A stretch of 12,166 nucleotides of DNA from contig PXTR01000005.1 in the NCBI GenBank assembly GCA_003023245.1, positions 1 to 12,166 of the forward strand, in the 5' to 3' direction. The notes under the pieces are model-generated. The model was not told the origin of the DNA, did no database searches, and saw nothing but the letters and a program-made list of their open reading frames with translations. Source of the DNA: Bacteroidetes bacterium QS_8_68_15. GTDB taxonomy: Bacteria; Bacteroidota; Rhodothermia; Rhodothermales; Salinibacteraceae. A program made the translations under genes and the position numbers. Positions 1-6,333 of the stretch are shown here, in pieces. Within the stretch, counting starts at the first letter, position 1; each line of letters opens with the position of its first letter.

Positions 1-345
1 GTCCACGTCGTCGGGGCCGGTGATGAGGTTGAGCTTGTCCTCGGGGTAGATGATGTCGCCGCTGTCGAAGTCGCCCAGCTGGGCCCACTCCTGCGGGTCC
101 ATCCCCATCACCTTGTAGATCCAATCGACCTGCATGCCGTCCTTGCGGCCGGGCTTGAGGGAGCTTTCGATTTCAACGCCGTCGCGCAAGTTGAACTTAC
201 GGATGTGCGGCGGCGGCATGAACGGGTCCTCGTCGGTCTTGGGGAGGTCGGGGGAAAGCTCGCGCATGAAGCCGAACTTCTTGTCCCCGATCAGCTCCAG
301 CATTCCGCGAAAGCGGTCGTCGGGAGACCTGTCGTCAGAAGACAT
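1..345 (-). CDS. rho: Transcription termination factor Rho, N-terminal part (partial at window edge)
   Basis: Rho is the hexameric RNA helicase that ends transcription at Rho-dependent sites. The 115 codons read from the ATG at 345-343 run open to the window edge. They begin with a short acidic stretch and then enter an OB/cold-shock-like RNA-binding domain (MLELIGDKKFGFMREL near residue 15, DPFMPPPHIRKFNLRDGVEI near residue 41). The segment IIYPEDKLNLITGPDD near residue 98 matches the position of the 'YP..KL.L' linker found before the ATPase domain of Rho. The ATPase core lies outside the window, so the P-loop cannot be checked. There is no long N-terminal extension and no Shine-Dalgarno before the start (the leader reads CCGGCTCTTTC before ATG). 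The gene is divergent from rnhB across a 913-bp gap. The identification rests on this domain and is fairly secure; another OB-fold protein is a remote alternative. Confidence 0.8.
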   Translation of the reverse strand, partial: MSSDDRSPDDRFRGMLELIGDKKFGFMRELSPDLPKTDEDPFMPPPHIRKFNLRDGVEIESSLKPGRKDGMQVDWIYKVMGMDPQEWAQLGDFDSGDIIYPEDKLNLITGPDDVD

Positions 346-396
346 GAAAGAGCCGGGCGGGTTGAGTGCGAAAAAGGCGCCTCCCGCTGCAGCGGT

Positions 397-421
397 CGCG
401 TCCTCCTTGCGAGGAGACGCG
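397..421 (-). promoter_or_regulatory. Stem-loop in the presumed rho leader
   Basis: The arms CGCGT and TCCT pair with AGGA and ACGCG around a TGCG tetraloop; a C is bulged and a further C-G pair joins the two halves. The stem lies about 50-75 nt upstream of the rho start. On the rho strand one arm contains AAGGAGG, a Shine-Dalgarno-like sequence, but it is too far from the ATG to serve it. Rho genes are often autoregulated through their leaders, so a regulatory role is possible, but nothing here proves it. Confidence 0.25.
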
Positions 422-625
422 CGCCGCGCGGGTGAGAAGCGCGAACGAATACGAAAACAGGTGGCGGGAAACGACGCGGGACGGCTCCCCGCGCGGCACC
501 GGACGGGTGCCTTCAGACCGGTGACTTACTTGCAAACGGAAATCACGTCGCGCACGGGAACGACACGAACGCCGCACGCAGTAGGTACGAAAACAACCGC
601 TCCTCTTTTGGTAACCCAAGTTGTG

Positions 626-708
626 TGTCATCCCGGCCTACGAGCCGGGATCTCCCTCAAAGTGGCAGAAAGCCCGAATGAGATTCTGCATCGGAGTGCA
701 GAATGACA
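626..708. repeat. 83-bp hairpin-bearing element, likely a dispersed intergenic repeat
   Basis: The element is bounded by inverted hexamers TGTCAT (626-631) and ATGACA (703-708) and contains one perfect stem-loop at each end. The first has arms ATCCCGGC/GCCGGGAT (630-637 and 644-651) with loop CTACGA. The second has arms ATTCTGCA/TGCAGAAT (683-690 and 697-704) with loop TCGGAG. This layout, with 'TGTCATCCCGG...' at one end and '...GCAGAATGACA' at the other, resembles dispersed non-coding repeats familiar from many bacterial genomes. Only one copy lies in this window, so repetition elsewhere is inferred. Confidence 0.55.
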
Positions 709-742
709 CTCGAAAAGTCGAGTGCCCGGGGCAGACGCCCCG
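707..742. other. Two consecutive stem-loops abutting the 83-bp element
   Basis: The first is a perfect 7-bp stem CACTCGA/TCGAGTG with loop AAAG (707-724). It is followed at once by a perfect 6-bp stem CGGGGC/GCCCCG with loop AGAC (727-742). Neither is followed by a T-run on the plus strand, and no clear T-run follows on the minus strand, so they are not convincing intrinsic terminators. They may be part of a larger repeat unit together with the 626-708 element. Confidence 0.45.
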
Positions 743-1027
743 ATGTACAGGAACTGATGCGCAAGAACCGCCATGCAGACGTGCGGGACGTGTCGCAGGC
801 GGGGCGAGCGCTTGCACGACCGGCGGCGAAGGGGCGAGCAGAGCACGTTCGACCCACCCGGAGTCGCGCACGCACAAGGACGAAATACGCACAGGCCAAA
901 CCGCCGTCGGTGCGAGTCGCCGTTGCCGAGGCGAAACAGACACGCTCCGCAGCCGACGACGAAAGCAAACAGGCAGCGCGGGCGATACACCGAGGCCGGC
1001 ACAGCCGCAGCCGGCGACGCTGCTGCA

Positions 1028-1033
1028 ATTATA
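1028..1033 (-). promoter_or_regulatory. Candidate -10 box (TATAAT) reading toward rho
   Basis: The minus strand reads a perfect TATAAT here in an otherwise GC-rich stretch. No good -35 hexamer is visible at the usual spacing, and the box would give a leader of roughly 680 nt before rho. It is reported as a weak candidate only. Confidence 0.2.
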
Positions 1034-1190
1034 CTCCGATTGCTCGAAACGACGCCTCCCACCGAGGGGTTCCGGCATCCGACGCCCCATCGAGGGCGTT
1101 CCTCGCGCTTTCGCACGAGCGTTACAGCATCGAGCCACGCGAAATCGACAGCGCGAACGCCCGAGGGCGCTTCCCGCTACGCTACACGAC

Positions 1191-1230
1191 CCGACCTGAC
1201 ACGGTTCCTTCCGACCTGACACGGTTCCGT
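1191..1230 (+). repeat. Tandem 20-bp direct repeat upstream of rnhB
   Basis: Two adjacent 20-bp units (1191-1210 and 1211-1230) are identical at 19 of 20 positions; the unit is CCGACCTGACACGGTTCCTT and the second copy ends in CCGT. The repeat ends 28 bp before the rnhB ATG, so it lies in the promoter or leader. It could be a double operator or simply a slipped-strand duplication. Confidence 0.75.
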
Positions 1231-1258
1231 CTCCTTCCTCTCTCCTGACGAATCGACC

Positions 1259-1921
1259 ATGCCGAGCGAACCGCCTGCCCCGAGCGCCGAAGAGCAGCTC
1301 CGCAACGAAGGCTTTCGCCGCATCGCCGGGGCCGACGAAGCGGGGCGCGGCTGCCTGGCCGGGCCGGTCGTGGCCGCCGCCGTCGCCTTGCCGCCCGGCC
1401 CGCTGCCGTCGCCGCTGGCGGACGTGGCCGACAGCAAGTCGCTCTCGCGAGAGCGGCGCGAGACGCTGGCGGGCGCCCTCCGCGAGGAAACCGCGCGTCA
1501 CGAGGCCGCCGGCGTCGGCGTCGGGCAGTGCAGCCCCGCCGAGATCGACGAGATGAACATTCTGCGCGCGGCGCTCGAAGCCATGCGCCGCGCCGCCGAG
1601 GCGTTGCGTGAGCCGCTCGGGGGGACGGCCCCGGGCTTTCTGTTGGTGGACGGCGACCGAACGCCCGTCGATGCGCCCTGCCCCTGCCGCGCCGTCGTGA
1701 AGGGCGACCGCCGCATCCCGTCCATCGCCGCCGCCTCCATCATGGCCAAAACGACGCGCGACGCCATTATGCGCCGCCTCCACGACGAGGGGCACGACGC
1801 CTACGGGTGGAAGACGAACGTCGGCTACCCCACCGCCGAGCACTACGACGGCCTCGCTGCCCACGGCCCCACCGCGCATCACCGCCGCTCCTTCCGCCTG
1901 GAGCGGACGACGGGCCGGTAG
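1259..1921 (+). CDS. rnhB: Ribonuclease HII
   Basis: RNase HII cleaves the RNA strand of RNA/DNA hybrids and starts removal of single ribonucleotides misincorporated in DNA. The 220-residue protein has every family hallmark: IAGADEAGRG at 22-31, DSKSLSRERRE at 58-68, VDG at 130-132, VVKGD at 146-150, SIAAASIMAKTTRD at 155-168, and a C-terminal GYPTAEHYDGLAAHGPTAHH block ending RRSF. The predicted metal-binding acidic residues are D26, E27, D131 and D150, by analogy with D16/E17/D108/D126 of the E. coli enzyme. The ATG start leaves about 20 residues before the catalytic fold, normal for the family. No Shine-Dalgarno is visible, as with most genes here. The gene is first in a co-directional series with gmk, rpoZ and coaBC, but a 162-bp gap and a candidate terminator separate it from gmk. 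Confidence 0.96.
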   Translation: MPSEPPAPSAEEQLRNEGFRRIAGADEAGRGCLAGPVVAAAVALPPGPLPSPLADVADSKSLSRERRETLAGALREETARHEAAGVGVGQCSPAEIDEMNILRAALEAMRRAAEALREPLGGTAPGFLLVDGDRTPVDAPCPCRAVVKGDRRIPSIAAASIMAKTTRDAIMRRLHDEGHDAYGWKTNVGYPTAEHYDGLAAHGPTAHHRRSFRLERTTGR

Positions 1922-1939
1922 CGCGTCCGTCCATTTTTT
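1904..1939 (+). terminator. Candidate intrinsic terminator overlapping the rnhB stop
   Basis: The arms CGGACG-a-CG (1904-1912) and CG-CGTCCG (1922-1929) pair around a 9-nt loop, with one A bulged. After the short spacer TCCA comes a run of six T (1934-1939). The stem begins inside the last codons of rnhB, so the signal overlaps the gene end. The 4-nt gap before the T-run weakens the call. Confidence 0.45.
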
Positions 1940-2083
1940 ACTCATTCATTTTCTACAAAATGCTCCGAACGAGGCGCGCTTTCCGCGAACGCTCCCTCCG
2001 CGCTCGGAAACATCCGCGCGTCCCATAGTACCACTTTCCCGGCCCCTCTTTTTGCACGCGGCCGGAACGCTCCGCTTTGCTTT

Positions 2084-2731
2084 TTGCTCCGCTCCGGTCC
2101 CGTGCAGCACGGCTCCTCCTCGCCCGCGCCCTCCCCGCCGCCGGAAGCGCTCGCCGCCGGCACGGACGAGAGCGACGGGCCGCCCCTCATCGTGCTCACC
2201 GCCCCGAGCGGCGCCGGCAAGACGACCATCGCCCGGCGCGTACTGGAAGAAATGCCGCAGGTGCGCTTCTCGGTCAGCGCCACCACGCGCGCCCCGCGTC
2301 CCGGCGAAGAAGACGGTACGCACTACCACTTCCTTTCCGAAGAGCGCTTTCGCGACGGCATCAAGGACGGCATTCTCGTGGAGTACGAAGAGGTCTACCC
2401 CGGCCAGTTTTACGGCACGCTCCGCTCGGAGCTGGAGCGCGGCGCCGCGCCGGTGCTCTTGGACATCGACGTGAAGGGCGCCGCCAGCATCAAAGCGACG
2501 TATGGCTCGCGCGCGCTGGTGCTTTTCGTGCGCCCCCCTTCGAAGGAAGCGCTGGCGCGTCGCCTCAAGGGGCGCGGCACCGAGGTCAACGAAGACCTCG
2601 ACAAGCGTCTCGAACGCGCCGAGATGGAGCTGGCCCGCGCCGACGCCTGCGACGCGGTCGTCGTCAACGACGATCTCGCCGAAGCCGTCGAAGAAACCCT
2701 CCGCCTCGTCCGCTCGTTCGTTAAAAGTTGA
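2084..2731 (+). CDS. gmk: Guanylate kinase
   Basis: Guanylate kinase phosphorylates GMP to GDP using ATP, an essential step of purine nucleotide and (p)ppGpp metabolism. The protein has a P-loop APSGAGKTT (40-48 from the TTG start), the GMP-binding segment SATTRAPRPGEEDGTHYHF, EYEEVYPGQFYGT, LLDIDVKGAASIK and the lid-type RRLKGRGTE. All are standard for the family and no key residue is missing. No ATG lies upstream of the P-loop. The available starts are TTG at 2084 and GTG at 2102; I list the longer one, and the GTG is equally plausible. Either leaves about 25-35 proline/serine/alanine-rich residues before the fold, longer than in E. coli Gmk. rpoZ follows 84 bp after the stop, the usual partner. 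Confidence 0.93.
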   Translation: MLRSGPVQHGSSSPAPSPPPEALAAGTDESDGPPLIVLTAPSGAGKTTIARRVLEEMPQVRFSVSATTRAPRPGEEDGTHYHFLSEERFRDGIKDGILVEYEEVYPGQFYGTLRSELERGAAPVLLDIDVKGAASIKATYGSRALVLFVRPPSKEALARRLKGRGTEVNEDLDKRLERAEMELARADACDAVVVNDDLAEAVEETLRLVRSFVKS

Positions 2732-2779
2732 ACACACCTAGGGTTGCAAGCGTCCTCGCTGCAGACGCTCTCCGCCTCC

Positions 2780-2805
2780 CGCACTCCCACACCCCCGCAC
2801 TCCCA
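2780..2805 (+). repeat. Short direct repeat in the rpoZ leader
   Basis: CGCACTCCCA occurs at 2780-2789 and again at 2796-2805, a period of 16 bp, in a G-poor, C/A-rich stretch just before the rpoZ ATG. Similar C/A-rich strings occur before thiG, inside coaBC and at the start of thiD. Confidence 0.55.
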
Positions 2806-2815
2806 GACGCAAACA

Positions 2816-3142
2816 ATGGCTCTCAAGACGCTCGACGTGCACGCCCTCGCCGACAAGACCGGCAATCTGTACGAGACGGTCGCCATCGTCGCCAAGCGCG
2901 CACGCCAGAACGCCGCCAACGAAAAAGCTGAACTCGAAGAGAAGCTGTCCTACTACGAGGGCTTCGGCCCGGAGATGGAAGACGTGCGCATGCAGGAAGA
3001 GCAGGCCCGCACCTCCATCGAGTTCGAGGAACGCCCCAAGCCCACCGAGGTCGCCATCGAAGAGGTGCAGAACGACGAGATCTACCACCGCTTTCCCGAA
3101 GAGGAAGGCGGCGAGGAAGAAGAGCAAATGGTCGAGCTTTGA
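2816..3142 (+). CDS. rpoZ: DNA-directed RNA polymerase omega subunit
   Basis: Omega is the small RNA polymerase subunit that helps fold and retain the beta-prime subunit. The 108-residue product carries the conserved N-terminal helix region DKTGNLYETVAIVAKRARQ (13-31), which corresponds to the omega 'N.Y..v...A.RARQ' signature. It then has a charged helical middle part and a strongly acidic C-terminus (FPEEEGGEEEEQ). I chose the ATG at 2816 over an in-frame upstream start at 2744. The extra 24 residues would be low-complexity serine/threonine/proline translated from the repeat-like leader, and the omega fold begins right after MALKTLDVHALA. The sequence style matches Bacteroidota-type omega, longer at the C-terminus than E. 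coli omega. Its position between gmk and coaBC is the expected one. Confidence 0.88.
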   Translation: MALKTLDVHALADKTGNLYETVAIVAKRARQNAANEKAELEEKLSYYEGFGPEMEDVRMQEEQARTSIEFEERPKPTEVAIEEVQNDEIYHRFPEEEGGEEEEQMVEL

Positions 3143-3288
3143 TTGTCGGCGTTTTGAGCGTCGGTGCGTGAACGCCATCCACGGTCACCAACCGCGTCTG
3201 CATTATCGACACGCTACGAGCCAAAAAGCGTCTCGTCGAAGTGCTTTCGAGATGAGAACGGCCTTCCCGCTCACGGCCGCACCCGCTC

Positions 3289-4785
3289 ATGACTGACGGC
3301 GCCTCCGGCGGCAACGCTCCCGAACGACGCGACGACGCGCTGGACGGGCGCAAGCTGCTGCTGGGCGTCTCCGGCGGCATCGCTGCCTACAAGACCGCTG
3401 CGCTCGTGCGCCTCTTCAAGAAGGCGGGCGCCGAGGTGCAGGTGCTCATGACCGAGAGCGCGGCGCGCTTCGTCACGCCGCTCACGCTGGGCGCGCTGTC
3501 CGGGCGCGAGGTGCTGACGGGGGTGTTCCCCGACGGTCCCGGTGGAAGCGATGAAGGCGAGAGCAGCAGCGCGTGGACGAAGCACATCTCGCTGGGCCTG
3601 TGGGCGGATCTTTTCGTCGTCGCCCCGGCCACGGCGCAGACGCTCGCTAAGCTGTCCGGCGGCTTCTGCGACTCGATGCTCACGGCCACGGCGCTCTCGG
3701 CGCGGTGCCCGCTGTTGGTGTGTCCGTCGATGGACCGCGACATGTACGCCCACCCCGCCGTGCAGGGCAACCTGGAGCGCCTGCGCGGTTACGGCTACAC
3801 CATCCTGCCCGCCGCCGAGGGCGAACTGGCCAGCGGCCTCACCGGCCGGGGCCGCCTCCCCGAGCCCGAAGCCATCGCCGACCGCGCGCGCAGCATGGTG
3901 AGGGAAGAAGGGGGGCGCTCTTCGAGCGCGAAGGTGGGAAAGAGAGAGAAGGTGAGAGGGAGAGAAGGGGAAGGAAGAAAGAGAGAGGGTGGGAAGGAGG
4001 CGGATGAACCAGCAACCCCTTCGCCGGTCGAAAACGAACCTTCAAACCCTCCAACCCTCAACCCTTCACGCGCGCAGCCGCTGCGCGGCGAGCACGTCTT
4101 GGTAACTGCCGGCCCCACGCGCGAGCCGCTCGACCCGGTGCGGCACCTCACCAACCCCTCCACCGGCACAATGGGCTTCGCGCTGGCGGAGGCCGCCGCC
4201 CGCCGCGGCGCGCACGTCACCCTCGTCGCCGGCCCCACCGCGCTGGAGACGCCCGCCGCCGCAAGCAGCGAGGGAGGCCCTGTCGAGCGCATCGACGTGA
4301 ACACCGCCGCCGAGATGCACGCCGCCGCGCGCGAGCACGCCCCCCGCGCCGGCCTCGTCGTCATGGCCGCCGCCGTCGCCGACTACACGCCCGCCGAGCC
4401 GCCCGCGCCCTCGAAGCTCAAAAAAGGCGACACCGGCGATGAACTGACGCTGCGCCTGACGCGCACGCCCGACATCCTCGCTGAGCTGGGCGCGGCCAAA
4501 CGCGACGGCCAGCGCCTCGTCGGCTTCGCGCTCGAAACCGACGACGGCCCCGACAACGCCCGCCGCAAGCTGCGGGAGAAAAACCTCGACTGGATCGTCC
4601 TCAACAGCCTTACCGAGGACGGCAGCAGCTTCGGCCCCGGCGCCAACCGCGTCACGCTCATCGGGGCGAGCGGCACCGAGGAAGACTTCCCCACGCTGCC
4701 CAAGCGCGCCCTCGCCGACCGGCTGCTCGACCGCGTGGCGCCCACCGCCGCGTCCCGCGCCGAGACGCAATCCCAACACGAGTAG
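3289..4785 (+). CDS. coaBC: Bifunctional phosphopantothenoylcysteine decarboxylase / phosphopantothenate-cysteine ligase
   Basis: CoaBC joins cysteine to 4'-phosphopantothenate and decarboxylates the product to 4'-phosphopantetheine for coenzyme A. The N-terminal flavoprotein (CoaC) domain, residues 21-203, has LLLGVSGGIAAYKTAALVR, the catalytic histidine in KHISLG (H99), WADLFVVAPATAQTLAKLSGG and PSMDRDMY (146-153). The C-terminal CoaB domain, residues 265-485, has VTAGPTREPLDPVR, NPSTGTMG, AAAVADYTP, the lysine-rich KLKKG (376-380) and FGPGANRVTLIG. E. coli CoaC has PAMN and a catalytic Cys in its ACGD loop; this protein has PSMD and LASGLTGRG, which I believe is the usual Bacteroidota form. 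About 60 residues (204-264) of low-complexity linker separate the domains, making it longer (498) than the roughly 400 usual. The first 20 residues are also extra. No Shine-Dalgarno is evident. Confidence 0.95.
   Translation: MTDGASGGNAPERRDDALDGRKLLLGVSGGIAAYKTAALVRLFKKAGAEVQVLMTESAARFVTPLTLGALSGREVLTGVFPDGPGGSDEGESSSAWTKHISLGLWADLFVVAPATAQTLAKLSGGFCDSMLTATALSARCPLLVCPSMDRDMYAHPAVQGNLERLRGYGYTILPAAEGELASGLTGRGRLPEPEAIADRARSMVREEGGRSSSAKVGKREKVRGREGEGRKREGGKEADEPATPSPVENEPSNPPTLNPSRAQPLRGEHVLVTAGPTREPLDPVRHLTNPSTGTMGFALAEAAARRGAHVTLVAGPTALETPAAASSEGGPVERIDVNTAAEMHAAAREHAPRAGLVVMAAAVADYTPAEPPAPSKLKKGDTGDELTLRLTRTPDILAELGAAKRDGQRLVGFALETDDGPDNARRKLREKNLDWIVLNSLTEDGSSFGPGANRVTLIGASGTEEDFPTLPKRALADRLLDRVAPTAASRAETQSQHE
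3930..4069 (+). repeat. Purine tract followed by G-free AACCCT tract inside the coaBC linker
   Basis: From 3930 to 4000 the plus strand is purine apart from three T residues, including an uninterrupted run of 36 purines at 3954-3989. From 4037 to 4069 there is no G, and AACCCT occurs three times (4045-4050, 4053-4058, 4060-4065). A perfect 6-bp hairpin GCGCTC/GAGCGC with loop TTC (3915-3929) precedes the tract. The reading frame stays open throughout, encoding a Lys/Arg/Glu/Gly-rich and then Pro/Ser/Asn-rich linker. Confidence 0.8.
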
Positions 4786-4805
4786 GGGCACGATATATCG
4801 TGCCC
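4786..4805. terminator. Perfect 20-bp palindrome directly after the coaBC stop
   Basis: GGGCACGATATATCGTGCCC is its own reverse complement and begins at the base after the coaBC TAG. As RNA it would form an 8-bp stem with a TATA loop. Only TT follows on the plus strand, so it is not a textbook intrinsic terminator. It may instead stabilise the 3' end or be a copy of a dispersed palindromic element. It lies between convergent genes. Confidence 0.45.
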
Positions 4806-4965
4806 TTACGCCAACCGCGGGCGTCGATGGGCAACGCGCTTCCCCGTGAAGAGAACGCCAGACGTCCCACGGCTATTTCAGCAGACGCACGCATCGTGCC
4901 CCACGGTGCATTTCGGCCGTTCCGCCGCAAAAAAACGCCTCCGACGGCCCCAGACGGGATTCCGC

Positions 4966-5005
4966 AAAAAAGCGCGCCCCCACCGTCACCGGCGAGAGGC
5001 GCGCT
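4966..5005 (-). terminator. Rho-independent terminator for fbaB
   Basis: On the minus strand AGCGCGCC (5005-4998) pairs with GGCGCGCT (4978-4971) as a perfect 8-bp GC-rich stem, followed by a run of six T (4971-4966). It lies about 55 bp past the fbaB stop. A further run of seven T at 4935-4929 has only a weak stem before it and may be a backup. A small hairpin GCTTCC-GAA-GGAAGC (5043-5057) sits immediately after the stop. Confidence 0.85.
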
Positions 5006-5059
5006 CGTCGTTGCGAAACCCCGTCGTCCACGGTCCCGCCCAGCTTCCGAAGGAAGCCC

Positions 5060-6205
5060 TCACGCCACCGTGATGTCGTCGTCGAGGTAGACGTTCTGGA
5101 TGGCGTGCAGGATGTCGACGCCCTCGTCCATCGGGCGCTGAAACGCCTTACGCCCCGTGATGAGGCCCGTCCCGCCGGCGCGCTTGTTGATGACGGCGGT
5201 GCGCACGACCTGCTGGAGGTCGTTCTCGCCGCTGCCGCCGCCGCTGTTGATCAGCCCCACACGGCCCATGTAGCCGTTGGCCACCTGGTAGCGCGTCAGG
5301 TCGATGGGGTGGTCGCTCGACAACTCGGTGTAGATGCGCGGCTCTTGCTTGGCGTAGCCGCCGCCGCTGTCGCCGGCTTGGTCCTTTTCGTGGATGGCCT
5401 CGAAGCCGCCGTTGAGCGTAGGCTGCTTCTGCTTGACGATGTCCGCCTCGATGGTCGCGCCGATGTGGTTGGCCTGCCCGGTCAGGTCGGCGGCGGCCTC
5501 GTAGTTTTTGCCGTTCATGCGGAACTCGGAGTTGCGCACGTAGCACCACAGGATCGTCATCATCCCGAGGTCGTGCGCCTTCGAGAACGCCCTCGAGACC
5601 TCCGTGATCTGCCGGCGGCTCGCCTTGCCGCTGCCGAAGTAGATCGTCGCCCCCACGCCCACGCAGCCCATGTCGAAGGCGTCCTCGACGCTGGCGAAGA
5701 GCGTCTGGTCGTGGAAGTTGGGATAGCTGAGCAGCTCGTTGTGGTTGATCTTCAGGATGAACGGGATCTTGTGGGCGTACTTGCGCGCCACGTTACCCAA
5801 GACGCCGAAGGAGGTGGCCACGCCGTTGGTGCCGCCCTCGATGGCCAGCTCGATGATCTTCTCGGGGTCGAAGTAGTCGGGGTTGGGGGCGAAGCTGGCC
5901 CCGGCAGTGTGCTCCAGGCCCTGGTCGACCGGCAGGATCGAGATGTAGCCGCTGTCGCCGAGGCGGCCGTGGCCGTAGAGCGCCTGCATCGAGCGCAAGA
6001 CGCGCGGGTTGCGGTCCGAGCCGGCCCACACGCGGTCCACGAAGTCCGGGCCCGGTAGGTAAAGTTTCTCTTTGGGAATCGTCTCACAGGTGTGGCCCAA
6101 GAGCGATTCGGCCTCGTCGCCGAGGAGCTCTTCGGCGCGGGAAGAGGCGCTGGCGGAGAGAGCGGTCTGTTGCTGTTGCGGAGCGGTGGCGGTCGGGTTA
6201 GCCAT
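5060..6205 (-). CDS. fbaB: Class I fructose-bisphosphate aldolase, FbaB/DhnA type
   Basis: This Schiff-base aldolase interconverts fructose 1,6-bisphosphate with dihydroxyacetone phosphate and glyceraldehyde 3-phosphate in glycolysis/gluconeogenesis. The 381-residue product follows E. coli FbaB almost end to end: [19 protein letters not shown] (42-60), [20 protein letters not shown] (85-104), [12 protein letters not shown] (152-163), VGATIYFGS (184-192), [20 protein letters not shown] (239-258), GLINSGG and [20 protein letters not shown]. The lysines of DIVKQK (258, 260) are the likely Schiff-base region by family resemblance. I chose the ATG at 6205 because the 44-residue in-frame extension upstream is not part of the family and covers AT-rich regulatory-looking DNA. 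Even so, the protein has about 20 Gln/Ala/Ser-rich residues before the E. coli start. A strong terminator follows the gene. Confidence 0.95.
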   Translation of the reverse strand: MANPTATAPQQQQTALSASASSRAEELLGDEAESLLGHTCETIPKEKLYLPGPDFVDRVWAGSDRNPRVLRSMQALYGHGRLGDSGYISILPVDQGLEHTAGASFAPNPDYFDPEKIIELAIEGGTNGVATSFGVLGNVARKYAHKIPFILKINHNELLSYPNFHDQTLFASVEDAFDMGCVGVGATIYFGSGKASRRQITEVSRAFSKAHDLGMMTILWCYVRNSEFRMNGKNYEAAADLTGQANHIGATIEADIVKQKQPTLNGGFEAIHEKDQAGDSGGGYAKQEPRIYTELSSDHPIDLTRYQVANGYMGRVGLINSGGGSGENDLQQVVRTAVINKRAGGTGLITGRKAFQRPMDEGVDILHAIQNVYLDDDITVA

Positions 6206-6258
6206 GACGGGGGCGGCAGATCGAAAGTAGAAAGCGGAAGCGCGCGAGCGCTGGAGTT

Positions 6259-6274
6259 GGTTAATATCTCTTAA
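6259..6274. promoter_or_regulatory. Inverted repeat GTTAA-N6-TTAAC upstream of fbaB
   Basis: The symmetric half-sites GTTAA (6259-6263) and TTAAC (6270-6274) flank six bases in a conspicuous AT-rich island within GC-rich DNA, 54-69 bp upstream of the fbaB ATG. The shape suits a dimeric regulator binding site. A TACTTTCG string nearer the gene resembles the Bacteroidota -7 element TAnnTTTG with one mismatch, but no matching -33 TTG is clear. Confidence 0.35.
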
Positions 6275-6333
6275 CAACGCGACCCCGACCGCCCGTTTCG
6301 CACTTTCGTGAAAGCGCAGCAAAATAGCGGCGC

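Larger units (their letters stand above)
346..1258. other. 913-bp divergent intergenic region between rho and rnhB
   Basis: No reading frame here has a recognisable domain. The open frames on both strands are low-complexity arginine/alanine/proline-rich shadows of GC-rich DNA. The region contains several stem-loops, a repeat-like element (626-708), a hairpin cluster (707-742), a minus-strand TATAAT (1028-1033) and a tandem duplication (1191-1230). Two further stem-loops lie close to rho and would be in its leader if transcription starts upstream. One has arms GGCACC/GGTGCC at 495-511. The other is a 10-bp stem at 397-421 with a TGCG loop and one bulged C. The length suggests a long structured rho leader plus rnhB promoter sequences, which is inference. 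No tRNA or other known RNA was recognised. Confidence 0.6.

Noticed and set aside
638..1945. A 435-codon minus-strand open frame covering the intergenic region and rnhB
   Set aside because: It is antisense to a clear RNase HII, has low-complexity Arg/Gly/Ala/Val composition, and shows no domain. It is a GC-rich shadow frame.
2744..2815. Upstream ATG start for rpoZ adding 24 residues
   Set aside because: The added Ser/Thr/Pro-rich peptide comes from a repeat-like leader and is not part of the omega family.
4045..4065. AACCCT units as telomere-like sequence
   Set aside because: There are only three imperfectly spaced copies inside an open reading frame of a bacterial gene. It is a simple repeat, not a chromosome end.
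4929..4949. Second intrinsic terminator with seven T on the minus strand
   Set aside because: Only a 3-bp stem can be drawn before the T-run, so it is not called as a separate terminator.
5105..6058. A 317-codon plus-strand open frame
   Set aside because: It is exactly antisense to fbaB and is Val/Ala/Asp-rich without motifs, a mirror of the real gene.
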